DNA of 64,000 bases from NCBI RefSeq assembly GCF_017877355.1, contig NZ_JAGIPR010000004.1:1-64000 (forward strand), written 5' to 3'. Positions 1 to 7,146 of this stretch are shown in pieces. The stretch comes from Chryseobacterium jejuense (lineage in GTDB: Bacteria; Bacteroidota; Bacteroidia; Flavobacteriales; Weeksellaceae). The notes under the pieces were generated by a model. That model worked only from the letters and a program-made list of their open reading frames with translations. It had not been told where the DNA came from and made no database searches. Each line of letters starts with the position of its first letter. Position 1 is the stretch's first letter. Made by a program: the position numbers and the translations under genes.

Positions 1-16
1 AACCTATAAAAAACAA

Positions 17-46
17 AATCAGAATAGGAAAATTCCTACTCTGATT
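17..46 (-). terminator. Hairpin, probable minus-strand terminator
   Basis: The arms at 17-30 and 33-46 pair over 14 positions. The one imperfect pair (24/39) becomes a G-U wobble only in minus-strand RNA. Reading minus, the hairpin is followed by a T-rich tract. No convincing minus-strand gene lies directly upstream, so it is an orphan or belongs to a decayed gene. Confidence 0.5.
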
Positions 47-50
47 TAAG

Positions 51-453
51 TATATTTGAAATATTAAACTAGTCAACCTTTTTCAGGACTAGTCAGTTCA
101 TCTCCGGCTATATATAATTTACAATCTCCCATACATAATAGCTTTCCCCGGATCAAGCGTAAAAGTTGGGGGCTAAGCAAAAAGTTTGGCTAATCTGAAG
201 AGAAAAAATGTTCTGTCTTTCACTCCTCCGAGCTGCATTCTGAAGTTTTTGAGGCTGATCCATTGATTCCATTCTTTGCTTCCTTAAGAATATGAGATAA
301 GGTGCTAAAAACTTTGTGTCAAATTAAATTCCATAAATACAAACAATATTATCCCCCAATTTTTGAGGCTGTTCCAATTTGATTCCAAATTATCTTAGTC
401 AAAGATAAATGAACCCAATACTGCCTTTTATGAGTACTACTGCCATATAGAAA
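51..453. other. Gene-free stretch with degenerate repeat sequence
   Basis: I see no supportable gene here. ACTAGTCA occurs twice (68-75 and 88-95 region) as a short direct repeat. Around 261-284 there is a sequence nearly identical to 62760-62783 (CATTGATTCCATT, then TTTGCTTCCT), which suggests a dispersed intergenic repeat family present at both ends of the window. Short open stretches on the minus strand (73-189) lack a good start. Confidence 0.4.
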
Positions 454-481
454 CAAAAAAATCCTCGGAAATTCCGAGGAT
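454..481 (-). terminator. Perfect hairpin, minus-strand terminator
   Basis: The arms ATCCTCGGAA (461-470) and TTCCGAGGAT (472-481) are a perfect 10-bp inverted repeat. On the minus strand the hairpin is followed by seven Ts (454-460). On the plus strand it is followed by A residues, so termination is oriented minus. No minus-strand CDS is visible upstream of it (482-1090). Confidence 0.6.
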
Positions 482-854
482 AAAAACTAATAACCATGAA
501 AACTCAAATTAAACATGAGTTGCATTGGTATATTGAAAAATCGTGCCAAGAATTATTTTTTTTGAAAAAAAAATAAAATTTTCTTCATAAACAGAGAAAA
601 CAAAATTAAAAAATTAATACTCAAAACACATTGAACATTAAATATATAAAAATAATAACTCCACTAAACACCACACAAACTATTTCAAACCTTACAATAA
701 TTAACAATTCAATAATCTAAAAAAACTTTAAAATAAAAAAATAAGGTAAAGGAAAAAATTCTCCGAAACACGGCATGCAGGCAAAGAAGACACAAAAAAC
801 TACAACTTGGCACAATTTATTCTGTTATTTAACATAACATTTAAATCTAATATC
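482..854. other. AT-rich gene-free stretch
   Basis: The region is very A-rich and holds no supportable gene. A plus-strand peptide of about 26 codons from the ATG near 495 is possible but has no supporting feature. Confidence 0.4.
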
Positions 855-1081
855 ATGTCACAAAAACAATTTAAAAAACAGATTTTACTCCAAACGATGA
901 AGAGCAATATCAGATTGAGTTTAAAATAAGCGAAATAGGGGAAGGTATAGATCTTATTGTACCAAGACTGAATGAAAAAGGCGAATATGAAATGGTACAA
1001 GCTCCTGTTAGAAGATTAAATGACCGTATATTTATAGTTTGGGGTCATCCTTTTGATGGCAGGCTCACTTTTGATGAATAA
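855..1081 (+). pseudogene. Small frameshifted gene, unknown function
   Basis: Two overlapping plus-strand frames make one sensible protein if joined. The first opens at ATG 855 (MSQKQFKK). The second runs from 875 to the TAA at 1079-1081, reads TDFTPNDEEQ and later IDLIVPRLNEKGEYEMV, and ends GRLTFDE. The break lies in the A6 run at 873-878; one extra A would restore a continuous reading frame of roughly 75 residues. The downstream frame has protein-like composition and good codon use. I do not recognise the family. It could be a true pseudogene, a slippage-controlled gene or a base-call error in a homopolymer. Confidence 0.5.
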
Positions 1082-1086
1082 AAATA

Positions 1087-1111
1087 CAAAAGGCCCCCAT
1101 TCAGGAGGCCT
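1087..1111 (-). terminator. Hairpin, minus-strand terminator-like
   Basis: The arms at 1091-1098 and 1104-1111 pair with one position (1096/1106) that is a G-U wobble only in minus-strand RNA. A T-rich tract follows on the minus strand. It lies just after the stop of the small frameshifted gene, but its polarity fits minus-strand transcription better. Confidence 0.45.
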
Positions 1112-1238
1112 AAAAAACACAAATGATGAAAAAAATCTATTCAGAAAAATCCAAACAGAATATAATATAAACTGTTTATATATCCCGTCCGTAAAGAGTT
1201 TTGATATATTTATCAGTTATTAATTACTCTATATTGAT

Positions 1239-1261
1239 TAAAAAATCCTCATTCGAGGATT
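1239..1261 (-). terminator. Terminator of the small secreted protein gene
   Basis: The arms AATCCTC (1244-1250) and GAGGATT (1255-1261) flank a 4-nt loop. They are followed on the minus strand by a T5 run. It lies 36 bp past the stop of the 1297-1743 gene. Confidence 0.7.
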
Positions 1262-1296
1262 GGTAAATGTAAATAAATATTTTCTCATTCACAAAG

Positions 1297-1743
1297 TTAT
1301 TCTTCCCAGGTGATTGGAATATATATAGTAATGTATCCGTCATCATCTATATTATCATCCGATAAAGTAGCAATTACTGTTCCATAACCTACCCAGCCTC
1401 CCTGACCTTGGATTCCTGAGAACTCATAAGTTCCTTCCGGAAGATCTTCCTCAGAATATTGCGGAAGTGCACGGTAATTGTATTGACTAGTGAAATACTC
1501 ATCTCCTGTAGCAGTATTTTTGGCAACAAAACCTCCCAGATCAAATCCTGAACCAGAAAGCATTTTTGTTCCACTTTTGGATATAAGTCCATAACGAACA
1601 GGATATGTTTTTGTTTTTGCTTCCTGAACAGAAGCTTCTGTACGAGCTTTAGATGGTGCTTCTACAAGATCAGTAGAAGAAAACGAAGTAGTAACAGCCA
1701 GCAATCCTACTACAGCTGATACTGTAAAAATTGATTTTTTCAT
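1297..1743 (-). CDS. Small secreted protein, unknown function
   Basis: This is a 148-residue protein with a clear Sec signal peptide (MKKSIFTVSAVVGLLAVTTS, then a polar region). Cleavage probably falls around residues 20-25. The mature part is about 120 residues, rich in G, S, T and Y, with alternating hydrophobic residues that suggest beta strands, and it ends in an acidic tail (ITIYIPITWEE). It has no cysteine and no T9SS tail, so it is probably periplasmic or released. The gene stands alone with its own terminator. I do not recognise the family; similar short secreted proteins are common in flavobacteria. The ATG start is fixed by the signal peptide. Confidence 0.7.
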   Translation of the reverse strand: MKKSIFTVSAVVGLLAVTTSFSSTDLVEAPSKARTEASVQEAKTKTYPVRYGLISKSGTKMLSGSGFDLGGFVAKNTATGDEYFTSQYNYRALPQYSEEDLPEGTYEFSGIQGQGGWVGYGTVIATLSDDNIDDDGYITIYIPITWEE

Positions 1744-1893
1744 ATTGAAAGTAATTTAGTTTATCCAAAAATAGGCATCCTAAATTAATTCAACAAAAAC
1801 TAAGAATTAACTATATTTTACGAATTCCTTCTCATAAAAAATGCCATGACATAACCTGGGAACTATGATGAATCTCGTTTAGAAGATTAATTT

Positions 1894-2101
1894 TTAAATC
1901 TGAAAACTACAATTTCCCTTCACAAACTGGATACCTAATTTTTCCATATCCATCCTATTATCATTAGATTTATCAGGAATTAAAATTAATATAATTCTTT
2001 TATCATCAACTTTAACACTCTTTAACTGAAATTTGGCTTCATAATTGAAAATAAAATTAAATCTAAAGTCGTTTCGGCTTAAGCTTATTAAAATTTGATT
2101 T
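1894..2101 (-). pseudogene. Possible truncated gene fragment
   Basis: A minus-strand frame is open through this stretch and reads INQILISLSRNDFRF, later DMEKLGIQFVKGNCSFQI before its stop. The composition looks protein-like. Upstream it runs straight into the start of the well-supported lipoprotein gene on the other strand (ATG 2102), and there is no good start codon inside 1894-2101. The most economical reading is the 3' remnant of a lost gene. Equally, it may be a chance frame in AT-rich DNA. I do not recognise a family. Confidence 0.25.
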
Positions 2102-2659
2102 ATGAGAAAGATAGTATTAGCAGGTTTTTTATCCGTTTTCTTACTAACGGCCTGCAAGAAGGACGACAAAGTTGCTGAGAAATCACTGGAGGAGCAAAAG
2201 CTTGAATTCCAATCAAGACAGTTAGAAATCGAGAGACAAAAACTGGCTATTGAAAAAGAAAAGCTGGTATATGAAGCTCAGAAAAAAGCAGACAGCATCT
2301 CTGAAAGCAAAAAAGCAAAAGCTACCGCTGAAAATAATTCGAAACCAAAAGTGATAAGAGAAACAAGAACGGTATACCGTGATAGAAGCTCCAATTCTAA
2401 TTCAGGAGGTGGAAGTAACGGAGGATATGCAGACAACGGAAGCAGTGCTTCACAGGGAACCACTCAGAAAAAAGGAATGAGTAAAGCTGCCAAAGGTACT
2501 ATCATCGGTACTGTAGGTGGTGCCGCTGTCGGGGCAATTGTTGCTAAGAAGAACAGAGGTCTTGGAGCTGTAATCGGAGGTGTGGTAGGTGGAGCTACCG
2601 GATATACCATCGGTAGATCACAGGATAGAAAAGACGGAAGAGTACAACCGAGAAGATAA
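2102..2659 (+). CDS. Lipoprotein with coiled coil and glycine zipper
   Basis: This is a 185-residue protein. The N-terminus is a lipoprotein signal (hydrophobic core, then LLTAC with the lipidated Cys at about residue 18). Residues 25-70 are a charged, K/E/Q-rich helix likely to form a coiled coil. Residues 95-120 are a Ser/Gly/Asn-rich linker. Residues 130-175 are a glycine-zipper segment (GTIIGTVGGAAVGAIVAKK, then GAVIGGVVGGATGYTIG), as in YMGG/Rick_17kDa-type outer-membrane lipoproteins. The zipper probably inserts in or packs against membrane. The C-terminus is basic. It stands alone and has a strong terminator 22 bp downstream. Function is unknown; an envelope structural role is an inference. 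Confidence 0.8.
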   Translation: MRKIVLAGFLSVFLLTACKKDDKVAEKSLEEQKLEFQSRQLEIERQKLAIEKEKLVYEAQKKADSISESKKAKATAENNSKPKVIRETRTVYRDRSSNSNSGGGSNGGYADNGSSASQGTTQKKGMSKAAKGTIIGTVGGAAVGAIVAKKNRGLGAVIGGVVGGATGYTIGRSQDRKDGRVQPRR

Positions 2660-2680
2660 TTTTTTTCACCATAACATATA

Positions 2681-2711
2681 AAGATTGCTTATTTTTAAGC
2701 AATCTTTTTTT
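2681..2711 (+). terminator. Strong terminator after glycine-zipper lipoprotein
   Basis: Arms 2681-2691 and 2696-2706 form an 11-bp perfect stem (AAGATTGCTTA) with a TTTT loop, followed by T7 (2705-2711). It ends exactly where the next gene's ATG begins. Confidence 0.9.
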
Positions 2712-4346
2712 ATGATATTGATTCTGTTTTCCACTATTTTCCTCCTTCCGGTCTTATCCGGACTTGGGAAAATTATCGAAAAATTCTTTGGAATTCTATT
2801 TCAGGGAATCTCCGGAAAAATACTTTCTGGAATTATGGGAGTAAGCCTTGTATGGACAGCTGTTTCTTTTTTTATTCCTCTGAATATTTATATGGAAATT
2901 CCTACCGTTTTACTAGGTCTACTCTACTTCTTTAAAGAGAAAGTTTATCAGGAATTCTATAGATTTTCAAAAAAGGATATTCTATTAATAGCATTCATTT
3001 CCGCTATTATATTATTTACCGGAGCCTCCTATCCTTATATATTAGATCATTTCGGATATTATGTTCCCTCTATTAAATGGTTGACAGAGTTTGGACTTGT
3101 TAAGGGAATTTCCAATCTGGACCTTACTTTGGGACAAATGTCAGTGTGGCATATTTTCCAGGCGGGGTTTTCCAATTTTTCAGATCCTTTTCTGAGAATC
3201 AATTCGATCCTACTCATCATCTATAGTATTTATAGTATTGAAAGAAAAAACTGGATTCATCTATGTTTTCTCCCGGTTTTATTACTTTTTGCACAGTCTC
3301 CAAGCCCGGACCTTCCGGTGATTATCTTTTCTTTAATTATTTTAAACGAAATGATATCCGGAAATAAAAACATCAGTCTACTCTTTGCCTTTTCAGCTTT
3401 TGTTTTTGCTATAAAACCGACCATGATATGGCTGCCTCTACTGGTTTTCCTTTCTAATATTTTTATTCACAAATCAAATTTTAAAAGACTTCTTTTGGGA
3501 AGTGCCATCTTATTTTTATTCCTTATAAAAAATATCTGGACCTTCGGATATCCCATATTCCCTGTAGCTATCGGCGACTTTGGTTTCAGTTGGAAACCCA
3601 ATCCCGAAGTATTAAAAACCTCTTCACAATATGCTATCCTGAAAACTTATGATATGCAGTATTCGTATGAAGAAATCCAAAAGTTTTCCACATGGGAGCA
3701 TATAAAAAACTGGTTCTTTCTGAAAGGTATCAAATCAAAAATCAATATTCTTTTCATAGTAAGCTTATGTACTGTTTCAATATTTGCATGGGTTAAGAAA
3801 AAGAAACTCATTACTCTGATCTGTGTTTCATTGTTAATAAAAAGTGCATTTGTACTGGCTTTTTCCGCACAGTACAGATTTTTTATTGATGTATTTTTCG
3901 TTATATTTTTTGTTCTCTTCCATGAATACTGGAATAAAAGAAACTCTATTGTTACTTTTTCTGTACTCAGTTTATTTTTTATTTCATTATTATCTTTTCC
4001 TGGTCTTATTCAACAATATATTCCAAGCTTTCAATTGGGGAATTTTATGGTTGGATTTAAAAAGGAACAACTTTACCAACCATCAGTTTATGAATATCAT
4101 CAATTTGACACTTTTAAAGTAGGAAATCTAAAATTTAATGTTTCAAAAAACTATCCTTACAACTTTGAAACACCTCTTCCTGCCATTTCCGCAAGCTTTA
4201 TTTTTGACGATGCAAAGGCCGGAATTTTCCCTCAACCTATCAACAAAAATGATATTTCTAAAGGATTCATTTGGAAGACAATGACTTCTGAAGAAAAAAA
4301 GGAAGCAGCAGCGACTATTAATATTATCGAAAAAATTCATAAATAG
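2712..4346 (+). CDS. Multi-pass membrane protein, possible GT-C-like
   Basis: This is a 544-residue protein with about 11-12 hydrophobic segments separated by short loops, and a soluble C-terminal segment of about 100 residues. The overall layout resembles the LIC_10190-type membrane proteins and GT-C glycosyltransferases of Bacteroidota, which act on lipid-linked sugars; this is an inference from shape only. I chose ATG 2712 over an in-frame TTG at 2685, because that TTG lies inside the terminator hairpin of the preceding gene. The next gene, aroC, starts 50 bp downstream and has its own promoter box. The function is not established. Confidence 0.65.
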   Translation: MILILFSTIFLLPVLSGLGKIIEKFFGILFQGISGKILSGIMGVSLVWTAVSFFIPLNIYMEIPTVLLGLLYFFKEKVYQEFYRFSKKDILLIAFISAIILFTGASYPYILDHFGYYVPSIKWLTEFGLVKGISNLDLTLGQMSVWHIFQAGFSNFSDPFLRINSILLIIYSIYSIERKNWIHLCFLPVLLLFAQSPSPDLPVIIFSLIILNEMISGNKNISLLFAFSAFVFAIKPTMIWLPLLVFLSNIFIHKSNFKRLLLGSAILFLFLIKNIWTFGYPIFPVAIGDFGFSWKPNPEVLKTSSQYAILKTYDMQYSYEEIQKFSTWEHIKNWFFLKGIKSKINILFIVSLCTVSIFAWVKKKKLITLICVSLLIKSAFVLAFSAQYRFFIDVFFVIFFVLFHEYWNKRNSIVTFSVLSLFFISLLSFPGLIQQYIPSFQLGNFMVGFKKEQLYQPSVYEYHQFDTFKVGNLKFNVSKNYPYNFETPLPAISASFIFDDAKAGIFPQPINKNDISKGFIWKTMTSEEKKEAAATINIIEKIHK

Positions 4347-4384
4347 AACAAATGCTGAAACTTTATTATCTGAAGAAAAAAAGG

Positions 4385-4392
4385 TAATTTTG
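4385..4392 (+). promoter_or_regulatory. TAnnTTTG promoter box for aroC
   Basis: TAATTTTG matches the Bacteroidota -7 consensus TAnnTTTG. Only four bases separate it from the aroC ATG at 4397, so the transcript would start at or next to the start codon. Confidence 0.6.
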
Positions 4393-4396
4393 TATC

Positions 4397-5467
4397 ATGT
4401 TCAACACATTAGGTAATCTTCTTAGTCTTACAACATTTGGAGAAAGTCACGGAGTGGCTTATGGCGGTATCATCAATAATTTTCCGGCAGGTTTAACGGT
4501 AGATCTCAATAAGGTTCAATATGAACTGAACCGAAGAAAACCCGGCCAGTCTGCTATTGTTACTCAAAGAAAAGAAAGCGACACAGTAAAGTTTCTTTCC
4601 GGGATCTTTGATGGGAAAACAACAGGTACGCCCATCGGTTTTATCATTGAAAACGAAAATCAGAAATCAAAGGATTATGACCATATTGCTCAGGCTTATC
4701 GTCCTAGTCATGCTGATTTCACTTATGACCAAAAATTTGGTTTAAGAGATTATCGTGGCGGTGGAAAATCTTCGGCAAGAGAAACTATGAACTGGGTAGT
4801 TGCCGGAGCATTAGCTAAACAACTTTTACCAGAGATTGAAATCAATGCTTATGTTTCCTCTGTAGGCGATATTTTCTGTGAAAAACCATATCAGGCTCTT
4901 GACTTTTCTCAAACGGAAAGCAATGATGTACGTTGCCCGGATGCTGAGACAGCAGAAAAAATGATTGCCAGAATCAAAGAAATTAAAAAAGAAGGAAATA
5001 CAATTGGAGGAACCATTACCTGCGTTATCAAAAACGTTCCTGTAGGAATTGGTGAACCTATATTTTCTAAACTTCAGGCAGAACTGGCAAAAGCAATGCT
5101 GAATATCAACGCCTGCAAAGGTTTTGAATATGGAAGTGGATTCTGTGGAGCAAAAATGACAGGAAAAGAACATAATGACCCGTTCAACACCGATTTCTCT
5201 ACAAAATCTAACCTATCAGGTGGAATTCAAGGTGGAATTTCCAACGGAATGGATATTTATTTCCGTGTAGCCTTCAAACCTGTAGCTACTATTTTAAGAC
5301 CTCAGGACAGTATTGATAAGGAAGGAAATCCTGTTATTGTGGAAGGAAAAGGACGTCACGATCCATGTGTGGTACCAAGAGCTGTTCCTGTAGTGGAAAG
5401 CCTTGCAGCATTTGTTTTGGCAGACTTATTTTTGATTAATAAAACAAGAAACATCAATAATTTTTAA
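4397..5467 (+). CDS. aroC: Chorismate synthase
   Basis: It converts 5-enolpyruvylshikimate-3-phosphate to chorismate, the last common step of aromatic amino-acid synthesis. It is cytosolic and needs reduced FMN. The 356-residue length is normal for the family. Family signatures are present: TFGESHG near residue 13, the [11 protein letters not shown] stretch near 50, [21 protein letters not shown] with GKSSARET around 100-125, and [15 protein letters not shown] near 320. The start is fixed by MFNTLGN, the usual N-terminus. It is followed 17 bp later by a thioredoxin-fold gene, so co-transcription is likely. Confidence 0.97.
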   Translation: MFNTLGNLLSLTTFGESHGVAYGGIINNFPAGLTVDLNKVQYELNRRKPGQSAIVTQRKESDTVKFLSGIFDGKTTGTPIGFIIENENQKSKDYDHIAQAYRPSHADFTYDQKFGLRDYRGGGKSSARETMNWVVAGALAKQLLPEIEINAYVSSVGDIFCEKPYQALDFSQTESNDVRCPDAETAEKMIARIKEIKKEGNTIGGTITCVIKNVPVGIGEPIFSKLQAELAKAMLNINACKGFEYGSGFCGAKMTGKEHNDPFNTDFSTKSNLSGGIQGGISNGMDIYFRVAFKPVATILRPQDSIDKEGNPVIVEGKGRHDPCVVPRAVPVVESLAAFVLADLFLINKTRNINNF

Positions 5468-5484
5468 TATAAATATTTTTGGTA

Positions 5485-6048
5485 ATGAAAAATTACTGGG
5501 ATCAGGCAATTTCTTTTGAAGAATACCTTCAAATTGCACAGCAAAGATTAGACAATCCTGCCAACGAACAGGAAATTGAATATAAACAATATTATGAGCT
5601 TGGACTTCAGAGAATGGACAGAACTGTAAAAAAGTATGTTCCGGATGAAGATCAGAGAAAAGAATTAGAAGCTAAGAATTTCGATGGAAAGATTTTAATC
5701 ATTTCCGAAGCCTGGTGTGGAGATGCCAGTGCAACCGTTCCAGCTCTATTTAAATTCTTTGAAGGGCATAATGAAATCAGAGTTTTTTTAAGAGACAGTG
5801 ATAAAAGCCTTATCAATCAATTTTTAACCAACGGTACAGAGTCTATTCCTAAAGTATTGATCTTGGATAAAGATTTTAATGTAAAAAATTCATGGGGACC
5901 ACGTCCAAAGTATGGTTACGAGTTACTGATGAAATATAAAGCAGATCCTGAAGGTTATCCAAAAGACACTTTCTATAACGACCTGCAGATCTATTATGCT
6001 AAAAACAGAGGAAAAGATGCCGTTCAGGAAATCTTAAATCTGTTATAA
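5485..6048 (+). CDS. Thioredoxin-fold protein with WCGDA motif
   Basis: This is a 187-residue protein with no signal peptide, so probably cytosolic. Residues 1-60 are helical and charged. The thioredoxin-like domain follows, with ILIISEAWCGDASATVPAL around residue 75-90. Here the usual WCGPC or WCPPC is WCGDA, so only the first cysteine remains and classical disulfide exchange is not possible by a CxxC pair. The cis-proline region reads ESIPKVLILD near residue 125. This matches the thioredoxin family proteins annotated in many flavobacteria. I prefer ATG 5485 to an in-frame TTG at 5479. It lies between aroC and a TlpA-like gene (10 bp apart) in one probable operon. Confidence 0.8.
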   Translation: MKNYWDQAISFEEYLQIAQQRLDNPANEQEIEYKQYYELGLQRMDRTVKKYVPDEDQRKELEAKNFDGKILIISEAWCGDASATVPALFKFFEGHNEIRVFLRDSDKSLINQFLTNGTESIPKVLILDKDFNVKNSWGPRPKYGYELLMKYKADPEGYPKDTFYNDLQIYYAKNRGKDAVQEILNLL

Positions 6049-6058
6049 AAAATAGGAT

Positions 6059-6598
6059 ATGAAAAAAAGCATCATTTATATTGCAATTATTGCTATCATC
6101 GGTATTATTCTATTTGTACCTGGAGTGAAGGATTTTTTGAAAAACCAATTCTTCCCAATTGCTACCATTGAGAATGCCGTACATATCAATGAAGAAGATT
6201 ATGACATAGAACTTAAAGGAATCAACGCACCAAGTACCAACCTTAAGAATTTTAAGAACAAAGCTGTTTTCCTTAATTTTTGGGGAACATGGTGCCCACC
6301 GTGCAGAAAAGAATGGCCATCTATTCAAAAACTGTATGATTCCAGAAAAGATCATGTAGATTTTGTTCTTATTGCCATGAATGATAAGGAAGAAGATGTA
6401 AGAAAATTTTTAAAGGAAAATAATTATACAGTACCGGTATATATTGCTCAAAGCCCTATATCTGAGAAGATTCTTCCAAAGGTTTTCCCTACGACTTTCC
6501 TTCTAGATAAAACAGGCAGAATCCTTATTAAGGAAGATGCTACAAAAGACTGGGACTCAGAGACCGTACACCAGTTTATTGATAATATCATCAAATAA
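6059..6598 (+). CDS. Membrane-anchored TlpA-like thioredoxin
   Basis: This is a 179-residue protein. Residues 5-25 form one hydrophobic N-terminal segment (signal anchor), which places the thioredoxin domain in the periplasm. The active site is WGTWCPPCRKEWP near residue 75-87, the CPPC form typical of TlpA/ResA-like thiol-disulfide oxidoreductases. The cis-proline region reads VFPTTFLLDKTG near 145. Such proteins reduce disulfides in envelope proteins or in apocytochrome c; the target here is unknown. It starts 10 bp after the preceding thioredoxin-fold gene. Confidence 0.88.
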   Translation: MKKSIIYIAIIAIIGIILFVPGVKDFLKNQFFPIATIENAVHINEEDYDIELKGINAPSTNLKNFKNKAVFLNFWGTWCPPCRKEWPSIQKLYDSRKDHVDFVLIAMNDKEEDVRKFLKENNYTVPVYIAQSPISEKILPKVFPTTFLLDKTGRILIKEDATKDWDSETVHQFIDNIIK

Positions 6599-6649
6599 TT
6601 TTTTAACTAAATTTTATAATTTGTTGGTACAGGATTTGTGAAATTTATA

Positions 6650-7024
6650 ATGTTGAAAAATTTGTTTAAATCCAAACACAAAATGAAATATTCAAAATTA
6701 AATCTTGCAAAAGAAGCTATTAGTCACAAGGGCTTTGTAAAAAAGATCCCTGATATTTTCAGAATGGTAAAAATGTGGAGAAAAGGAGTTTATCCTATAA
6801 AATCCATTGACATTATTCTTCCGCTATTAGGAATTTTATATGTCATCTCTCCTATTGACCTCCTTCCTGAATTTGCCATCCCATTACTTGGAGTTATGGA
6901 TGATTTGGCAGTATTGTCACTTACCATTCCAAAGCTTATCAAAGAGGTTGACAAGTTCTTGCTTTGGGAAGCTGAACAAAAATATAATGGCACTCAGGTG
7001 ATTGACGCTGAAATCTTAAAATAA
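6650..7024 (+). CDS. YkvA-type DUF1232 membrane protein
   Basis: This is a 124-residue protein. Its central segment reads IDIILPLLGILYVISPIDLLPEFAIPLLGVMDDLAVL, the hallmark of DUF1232/YkvA: one or two membrane segments around the conserved SPIDLLPE motif. The N-terminal 50 residues are basic. Function is unknown in the family. I chose ATG 6650; an in-frame GTG at 6638 would add four residues. A terminator follows at 7044. Confidence 0.85.
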   Translation: MLKNLFKSKHKMKYSKLNLAKEAISHKGFVKKIPDIFRMVKMWRKGVYPIKSIDIILPLLGILYVISPIDLLPEFAIPLLGVMDDLAVLSLTIPKLIKEVDKFLLWEAEQKYNGTQVIDAEILK

Positions 7025-7043
7025 TAGTTTATTTATATTTTCA

Positions 7044-7074
7044 AACCATTCTGGAACTTACAGGATGGTTTTTT
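7044..7074 (+). terminator. Terminator after YkvA-type gene
   Basis: Arms AACCATTCTG (7044-7053) and CAGGATGGTT (7061-7070) pair with one G-U, followed by a T6 run. Confidence 0.85.
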
Positions 7075-7119
7075 ATTGAGCAATTGAACGATAAATTTTT
7101 AAGCCTTATTTCAAATCCT

Positions 7120-7127
7120 TAAATTTG
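7120..7127 (+). promoter_or_regulatory. TAnnTTTG promoter box for pyrEF
   Basis: TAAATTTG, a perfect consensus match, lies 19 bp upstream of the ATG at 7147 and downstream of a terminator, so the fused pyr gene is probably transcribed alone. Confidence 0.65.
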
Positions 7128-7146
7128 CAATATCTAATAGAAAATA

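Noticed and set aside
73..189. Minus-strand open stretch reading MGDCKLYIAGDELTSPEKG at its end
   Set aside because: It is 19-38 codons with no good start, and overlaps other frames of similar quality. It is more like repeat sequence than a gene; I could not link it to an insertion sequence.
495..575. Plus-strand peptide of 26 codons after the hairpin at 454-481
   Set aside because: No promoter box, no conserved feature, ends in a poly-Lys stretch encoded by A-rich DNA.
800..1000. Minus-strand 66-codon frame
   Set aside because: It is antisense to the small frameshifted plus-strand gene and has AT-driven composition.
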